A stretch of 64,000 nt of DNA from an uncultured Tidjanibacter sp. (GTDB lineage Bacteria > Bacteroidota > Bacteroidia > Bacteroidales > Rikenellaceae), in NCBI GenBank assembly GCA_944326085.1, contig CALVCL010000003.1:124001-188000 (forward strand), written 5' to 3'. The translations under genes were made by a program, and so were the position numbers. The stretch's first letter is position 1. Every line of letters starts with the position of its first letter. The notes below the pieces were generated by a model that was not told where the DNA came from, made no database searches, and saw nothing but the letters and a program-made list of their open reading frames with translations. Below, one piece after another: positions 59,454 through 64,000 of the stretch.

Positions 59454-61514
59454 TTAGAAGAATTTCACTCTCATATCCTTGATATCGCTCTCTTCATTCA
59501 ACGCCTGCATAGCACGCTGCTGAACGTAAGCAGAAGCATTAGCATTTATGCGGACACGTTCGCTTTCGGCATCAACATCACCTGTTTTTTCGGAACCTGT
59601 CACAACAAACCTGTAAACGCCGTTCACACCTTCAACAGGTTTTGAAAGGATCCCTTCTTCAACACTGGATATTGCACCTATCAACTGAGGTTCAACACCT
59701 ACTTCCGGAATATAGAATGCATTCCACTGTACTCCGTCAACTGCCTGAACATCCTCACCGGTTGCCGCAGCCACTTCGTCAATAGTATTGCCCGTCATCT
59801 CATCAGCAATGATACGTGCCTTAGCCTCATTGCGAAGTATCTGAGTTATTTGGGGTGTAGCCTGTTCAAGTGCAGTATATCCCTGCTCCCTGACATCAAC
59901 CAGGGCTGCCACATAGTAATCGCCATCGATATCCATTATCTGGGATATGTCACCTGTCTTACCGTTGAATGCCCAACGAACCATTTCCTTGGAGTTCTCA
60001 ATGCCGCTGATAGTTCTATCCGTATTAAGTATTCTGACCGTTCTCTTTGAGAGCATTGCATCGTTCACAGCCTTATCGAAACCTTCAACAGTATTGCCTG
60101 CAGAAGTAACAAAACTGCTTGCTTTCTGATATGCGGTCTGCACTGTGGCATCACTGGGGTCTACCTTGTAGGTAATGGTTGCTATCTGTGCTTTCTTGAC
60201 GGGACGGCTCTTGTAGGTCAGTTCAACAACTTGCAAACCCACATTTGACTCTACAACATACACATCACCTACTTTTGCTGCAATAGCCGCATCGGTAAAC
60301 TCAGCCGGCACCTGTGCAGGTGTAAATCGACCAAGATCACCGCCATTTTGAGCGGCAGAACGGTCAAGCGAATATTGCATTGCCAGCTCTGCAAAGTCAC
60401 CGCCATTGCGTATCACAGTCACAAGGCTGTCTGCCAACTTGTTTTCTCTCCTTTGCAACATTATATGACGAGCACCAAGACTGTCAGGCATCATACGAAT
60501 ATTTGCAACACGTGATATGGTATATTCATCACCATCAAGCGTAGGCCCTACCATGCCTTTGGTATCGTTACCAAAGGCAAGAGCAGCAATTTCATCCGAC
60601 AACTGTTCCTGACTGTAATAATTTACATCTGGCTTTGTCTGCGAATTAAGTGTAGCGTACTGCATCGGGGCATCACTAACTGCAAACTCTTCGGCAATGC
60701 CGTCAATCATCTTCTTGGCATCGGCATAGTCGCTCTCCGACGGCATTACATCAAATACAACATACTCGATATTGCGCGATTCTGCCTGACGAAAAGCCTC
60801 CTTATGAGTATCATAATATTTCTTCACATCGGCAGAAGTGATATTTACAAGAGAATCAGGAACCGTAAAATAATCCTTGCCTACCACATTGGCGGAATAC
60901 TCTACATCGGTAGTTTCCATTCCGTGGGCAATCTCAAGTGCATTGGCATAATAACCGCCTTTCACAAGAGTCATATATTTGCTGACTGCTCTTTCCTGCT
61001 GCATCTGATTGCGAAGGAAAGACCATATAGCATATGCACCGTCATTTGTAGCAGCACTGCCCATGAATGTCTTAAGCATCTGTGGGTCGAAAAGTCCAGT
61101 AGACGGATTAATAAACGTAGACGTAACAATCGGAGACAGATAAACGCCGTCAAGCATATCACGCTGTTCAGTCTCGGAAACAGTAAGACCAAGATTGTCA
61201 AAACCTGGCTTGTAGGAGTTTTCCATTATAAGTTGTTCCCAAGCCATGTCGTAAATCATTTCCTGTTCCTGTGCCGAGAAAGCATCACGTCCCCACATCA
61301 TTTTATATATCGAAGTGAGGTAATCGGCCTCATTAAGGAAATCCACATAATTGATGTGTTTGCCATTGATATCACCCACACGCGTTTTACGCGAATTGAA
61401 AAGGGTGCTCCCCGAAGTAAAGATGTCACCGATAAGGAAAGCAAGCAGTGCTACAAAAATAACGATTGTCACCGCTATGCTACCTTTGGTTCTCAAAGTG
61501 TTTAGACTTGCCAT
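59454..61514 (-). CDS. PpiD/SurA-like periplasmic peptidyl-prolyl isomerase
   Basis: A 686-residue membrane-anchored periplasmic chaperone. Residues 12-33 (IAVTIVIFVALLAFLIGDIF) form the anchor; a SurA_N-like helical region follows (VGDINGKHINYVDFLNEADYLT onward), then a parvulin PPIase domain near 345-450 with ARHIMLQR, GGDFAELAMQYSLDRSAAQNGGDLGRF and IAAKVGDVYVVESNVGLQVVEL. A second, degenerate SurA-like C-terminal region fills the rest. Length and layout match the PpiD proteins of Bacteroidota that help outer membrane protein folding. Own promoter and terminator. Confidence 0.92.
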   Translation of the reverse strand: MASLNTLRTKGSIAVTIVIFVALLAFLIGDIFTSGSTLFNSRKTRVGDINGKHINYVDFLNEADYLTSIYKMMWGRDAFSAQEQEMIYDMAWEQLIMENSYKPGFDNLGLTVSETEQRDMLDGVYLSPIVTSTFINPSTGLFDPQMLKTFMGSAATNDGAYAIWSFLRNQMQQERAVSKYMTLVKGGYYANALEIAHGMETTDVEYSANVVGKDYFTVPDSLVNITSADVKKYYDTHKEAFRQAESRNIEYVVFDVMPSESDYADAKKMIDGIAEEFAVSDAPMQYATLNSQTKPDVNYYSQEQLSDEIAALAFGNDTKGMVGPTLDGDEYTISRVANIRMMPDSLGARHIMLQRRENKLADSLVTVIRNGGDFAELAMQYSLDRSAAQNGGDLGRFTPAQVPAEFTDAAIAAKVGDVYVVESNVGLQVVELTYKSRPVKKAQIATITYKVDPSDATVQTAYQKASSFVTSAGNTVEGFDKAVNDAMLSKRTVRILNTDRTISGIENSKEMVRWAFNGKTGDISQIMDIDGDYYVAALVDVREQGYTALEQATPQITQILRNEAKARIIADEMTGNTIDEVAAATGEDVQAVDGVQWNAFYIPEVGVEPQLIGAISSVEEGILSKPVEGVNGVYRFVVTGSEKTGDVDAESERVRINANASAYVQQRAMQALNEESDIKDMRVKFF

Positions 61515-61606
61515 ACTTTTATAATCGTTTTCAAATTTATCGTTTCTGCATGATTGCCGCGTGCCACATTACGCTACAGCAAGGCTATCCGCGGATTAAA
61601 CGGCTT

Positions 61607-61614
61607 CAAAGATA
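61607..61614 (-). promoter_or_regulatory. -7 promoter box for the ppiD-like gene
   Basis: Minus-strand TATCTTTG, 93 bases before the ATG at 61514 and downstream of the gldE-like stop at 61687. Confidence 0.55.
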
Positions 61615-61686
61615 ATAATTTTCCCTGTATGAGATTATCTGCCGCTACTAAAAATTAAGGCAGCAATATCAAAAACGAGAAAACTG

Positions 61687-62943
61687 CTACAATATTCTGA
61701 CCTTGATAAGTTCGATACGAGCAGACGATACCTCCAATATGCGAAACAGCTTGTTGTCTACAGTTATCTCGCTGCCAATATCGGGAATATCGCCTTCATG
61801 GAATATAATGTACCCTGCAATGGTGTCATATTCCTCTGACTCCTCGATGCCAAGGGCATACTTCTCATTCAGATATTTAACCTCAAGTCTTCCGGAGAAA
61901 ACATATTCATTTTCGGCAATCTGTTTCTCCACCAAGTTTGGAACATCGTGTTCATCGTCTATCTCCCCGAATATCTCTTCAAGCACATCCTCCAAAGAAA
62001 TAATACCTGCCGTTCCGCCAAACTCATCGATAACTACGGCAACAGATATTTTATTCTTGGTAAACTCACCAAGCATCTTTTCCGCAGACATTGTCTCCGG
62101 TACGTAACGCACACTCCTAATCACCTCACTAATACTTTTCGGCGAGCGGAACATACTCTTAATATTAACATATCCGATTATATTGTCAATAGAGTTCTCC
62201 CATACAAATATACGCGAGTATTGGCTCTCAACAAACACGGCCTGCAATTCCGCAACCGAACTGTCTGCGCTGACGGCTTCGACATCAACTCTCGGGACCA
62301 TACAGTCCCTCACCAATATATCAGAAAAATCCAAAGCATTTTGAAAAATACGCCTCTCTTTCTCCTGCCCATCATGTATTTCGGTATTTTCTTCGAGAAG
62401 ATTTTCCAAATCCACCTTTTCGAAGTTTCTGATACCGTCACTGTCCTTAACTTTGATGCCAAACAAGCGCATCAATCCTATCGACAGCCATGTTGAAAAT
62501 TTGGCTATCGGATACAATATGACATAAAAGAAAAATACAGGTACTGCAAAAGCATTCAGGTAGGAATTAGGTTTTAGTTTTACAATTGCCTTCGGGGTAA
62601 ATTCACCGACAAAAATTATGATTATGGTAGAAATGAGCGACTCTATAAGGACTGCTCCAGTCCCTGTGCCCATATTGATGCCCCAACTTTCAGCAAGGGC
62701 ATGTATCAATATAGTCATTTGGAGCGAATATATGACAAGGACGATGTTGTTACCAACAAGCATTGTGGTTATGTACTGTCCGGGGTTGTTCACAAATACA
62801 CCCACTATACGCCCGAACGCACCTCTTTGCTTACGGTCTATTTCCAATTTGAGTTTATTGGAACTCGTAAAGGCAATCTCCATTCCGGAAAAGAATGCCG
62901 ACAGCAACAACGATCCTATAGCAACAACTATCACCGATACCAT
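61687..62943 (-). CDS. CNNM/CBS-domain membrane protein, hemolysin C or GldE-like
   Basis: A 418-residue inner-membrane protein. An N-terminal CNNM (DUF21) domain with three to four helices (AFFSGMEIAFTSSNKLKLE, FVGEFTPKAIVKLKPN, residues 1-175) is followed by a CBS-domain pair (VRDCMVPRVDVEAVSADSSVAEL and SAVVIDEFGGTAGIISLEDVLEEIFGEIDDE region, about 205-340) and a CorC_HlyC C-terminal domain. Such proteins are thought to export Mg2+ or Co2+; in gliding Bacteroidota the homolog is GldE. It follows lptC by about 135 bases on the same strand. The gliding role is not implied here. Confidence 0.92.
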   Translation of the reverse strand: MVSVIVVAIGSLLLSAFFSGMEIAFTSSNKLKLEIDRKQRGAFGRIVGVFVNNPGQYITTMLVGNNIVLVIYSLQMTILIHALAESWGINMGTGTGAVLIESLISTIIIIFVGEFTPKAIVKLKPNSYLNAFAVPVFFFYVILYPIAKFSTWLSIGLMRLFGIKVKDSDGIRNFEKVDLENLLEENTEIHDGQEKERRIFQNALDFSDILVRDCMVPRVDVEAVSADSSVAELQAVFVESQYSRIFVWENSIDNIIGYVNIKSMFRSPKSISEVIRSVRYVPETMSAEKMLGEFTKNKISVAVVIDEFGGTAGIISLEDVLEEIFGEIDDEHDVPNLVEKQIAENEYVFSGRLEVKYLNEKYALGIEESEEYDTIAGYIIFHEGDIPDIGSEITVDNKLFRILEVSSARIELIKVRIL

Positions 62944-63078
62944 AACCCAAAAACTGTCTCAAAAATTCCATACTGCGACAACCATACGAATTCTCTCTAT
63001 GACTTGAATTCCCTTACACTTATTATGGGAATACGCTATATGACGGTTTCTAAAGCACATGATAACCATCTGCATCTT

Positions 63079-63699
63079 TTATGCAGGCTTTGTACCTTGC
63101 TCCTTATCAACTGCTTCTTCTGACTCAGATACCTCATTCGGTGCGGTTTCAAAAGAAATAGTTCCTTCATAATCCATGAACTCCCACTGTTCCAAATTCT
63201 TGTCTGACAACAAACCTTCTCCATGATGTATGCCATTGGCATCAATTACCTTTACACTCACATTGGAATAGATGCGGTCGGTCTTTGCATCCCAAAACAA
63301 CTGTTCGGTATAAAGTGTGTTGCCCGAACCGGATGCAACAACATTACCGCTGGCCATCCACAAATCACGCTTGTCGTAATATATAGCCTCATTGGCACGC
63401 AGTGTAGACTCAACTATTTCAGTCGAATCCTGAAATGTTTCCACGAACACGCCCTCCGGATACCTCGTATATGGATCCCGTGACAAACCATACTGTTCCA
63501 TAAGCGGCGTAGTAAAATGATACGACTTAAGTCCGTTACTGCTAACTGTCATTGTCAAGTTCTCACTGCGCATAGTAACTACAGCCTCTTCATTAATCTC
63601 TTCCGAGGTTTTCCTGGATTTGCATGAAAACGACAAAAAGGCATTTCCTATCACAAGAAACACAATGACATACTTGAGATATCTGACAACTGTATCCAT
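63079..63699 (-). CDS. lptC: LPS export protein LptC
   Basis: LptC is the bitopic periplasmic bridge handing lipopolysaccharide from LptB2FG to LptA. The 206-residue product has an N-terminal helix (VVRYLKYVIVFLVIGNAFLSFSC) and LptC beta-jellyroll segments: LTMTVSSNGLKSYHFTTPLMEQYG, YPEGVFVETFQDS, ANEAIYYDKRDLWMASGNVV and LWDAKTD-like QLFWDAKTDRIYS. The ATG at 63697-63699 is preferred; an ATG at 63715-63717 lies inside the hairpin of the preceding terminator. TPR gene, lptC, gldE-like and ppiD-like follow the usual Bacteroidales order. Confidence 0.88.
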   Translation of the reverse strand: MDTVVRYLKYVIVFLVIGNAFLSFSCKSRKTSEEINEEAVVTMRSENLTMTVSSNGLKSYHFTTPLMEQYGLSRDPYTRYPEGVFVETFQDSTEIVESTLRANEAIYYDKRDLWMASGNVVASGSGNTLYTEQLFWDAKTDRIYSNVSVKVIDANGIHHGEGLLSDKNLEQWEFMDYEGTISFETAPNEVSESEEAVDKEQGTKPA

Positions 63700-63705
63700 A
63701 AAATC

Positions 63706-63740
63706 AAAAAAGGGCATACGGCATTATGTGCCGTATGCCC
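63706..63740 (-). terminator. Terminator or attenuator between the TPR gene and lptC
   Basis: An 11-base-pair perfect stem (63712-63722 with 63730-63740), 7-base loop, followed on the minus strand by six T that end only 6 bases before the lptC ATG. It ends the TPR gene but leaves no room for a promoter before lptC. Confidence 0.75.
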
Positions 63741-63756
63741 TATACATTAACCTTAA

Positions 63757-64000
63757 TTAGTCAACTATCTTGACTGTAGTGCGACCATTTACCCAACCGC
63801 ACTTAACATCATAGGGGGTACCTTCCTTGGTAAGGCCACGGAAGAAAAGTTCATCCCTTGTCGGGAACGACTTACGGAACATAGCCATTGTCTCGTCTAT
63901 CTGTTTACGTTCAGCTGAACCATCTTGAAACAACGGACGAGTAGCCGCAAGCATGTCATATGCCAACCAGAACACTGTCTGACGGTCGAAACCTTCACAG
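63757..64000 (-). CDS. C-terminal end of a TPR-type protein (cut by window edge)
   Basis: The last 81 residues of a protein whose start lies beyond the window. The translated end has FDRQTVFWLAYDMLAATRPLF and RDELFFRGLTKEGTPYDVKCGWVNGRTTVKIVD. In Bacteroidales the gene before lptC usually codes for a tetratricopeptide-repeat protein with this type of closing segment, so I infer the same here. Without the N-terminus the domain content cannot be checked. Confidence 0.6.
   Translation of the reverse strand, partial: CEGFDRQTVFWLAYDMLAATRPLFQDGSAERKQIDETMAMFRKSFPTRDELFFRGLTKEGTPYDVKCGWVNGRTTVKIVD

Noticed and set aside
63700..63717. ATG at 63715-63717 as lptC start
   Set aside because: It lies in the stem of the preceding terminator; the ATG at 63697-63699 keeps the full membrane helix.

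Overview
The window is chromosomal core DNA of a member of the Bacteroidota, most likely order Bacteroidales. The evidence is the recurrent Bacteroidota -7 promoter box TAnnTTTG in the correct orientation just upstream of more than 20 transcription units, the absence of Shine-Dalgarno-type leaders, and lineage-typical families (DUF2851, DUF2007, PepSY-like proteins, S46 dipeptidyl-peptidase, GIN-domain protein, TPR-LptC-GldE-PpiD gene order, a large Rnf operon led by nadE and rseC). A family-level placement such as Muribaculaceae is possible but cannot be shown from the sequence alone. No insertion sequence, prophage, CRISPR array or rRNA was found.

Layout. 1-10.9 kb (all minus): 5' part of secA, a DUF2851 gene, then prmC-recX-M23 peptidase-phosphatase-like-sufE-sufT, then purB-purA. 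11.2 kb: tRNA-Ser(GCU) with promoter and terminator. 11.4-12.4 kb: DUF2007 and DUF6624 genes. 12.5-18.5 kb (plus): an orphan TonB plug protein, dnaE, trxA, a RimK-like ATP-grasp ligase. 18.5-21 kb (minus): rho and kdsB. 21-24.2 kb (plus): LuxC-like acyl-CoA reductase, a pRiA4b ORF-3-like gene overlapping miaA, and two identical tRNA-Gly(GCC) genes. 24.3-31.6 kb (minus): nadE-rseC-rnfBCDGEA, the ion-translocating ferredoxin:NAD+ oxidoreductase. 31.8-33.2 kb (plus): DedA-type membrane protein and aroE. 33.3-36.9 kb (minus): response regulator, histidine kinase and three PepSY-like periplasmic proteins. 37.2-40.4 kb: aldo/keto reductase and a secreted cupin-carboxymuconolactone decarboxylase fusion, divergent from an AraC regulator. 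40.5-47.2 kb (minus): MBL hydrolase, trmD, lpxB, FAH-family hydrolase, a secreted unknown, maf, S46 peptidase. 47.4-54.8 kb (plus): rlmD, a degenerate LytM protein, SIMPL protein, mnmD, a lipoprotein, YdeI-like protein, cdd, an RluA-type pseudouridine synthase and a GIN-domain protein. 55-64 kb (minus): korDABC, fabG, yqeY, ppiD-like chaperone, gldE-like CNNM protein, lptC and the end of a TPR protein.

Functionally the window combines housekeeping information processing (dnaE, rho, tRNA and rRNA modification, prmC) with anaerobic energy metabolism (Rnf and Kor, both ferredoxin-linked), purine and cofactor synthesis, and outer-envelope biogenesis (kdsB, lpxB, lptC, secA, ppiD). The points most worth a second look are two secreted enzyme-fold proteins that have lost catalytic metal ligands (3.3-5.0 kb and 48.8-49.6 kb), the two-component system with a PepSY triplet, the orphan plug protein, a terminator-like hairpin squeezed against the start of lptC, and a perfect hairpin just inside mnmD. 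I did not find a clearly new multi-gene system of the defence or mobile-element kind.
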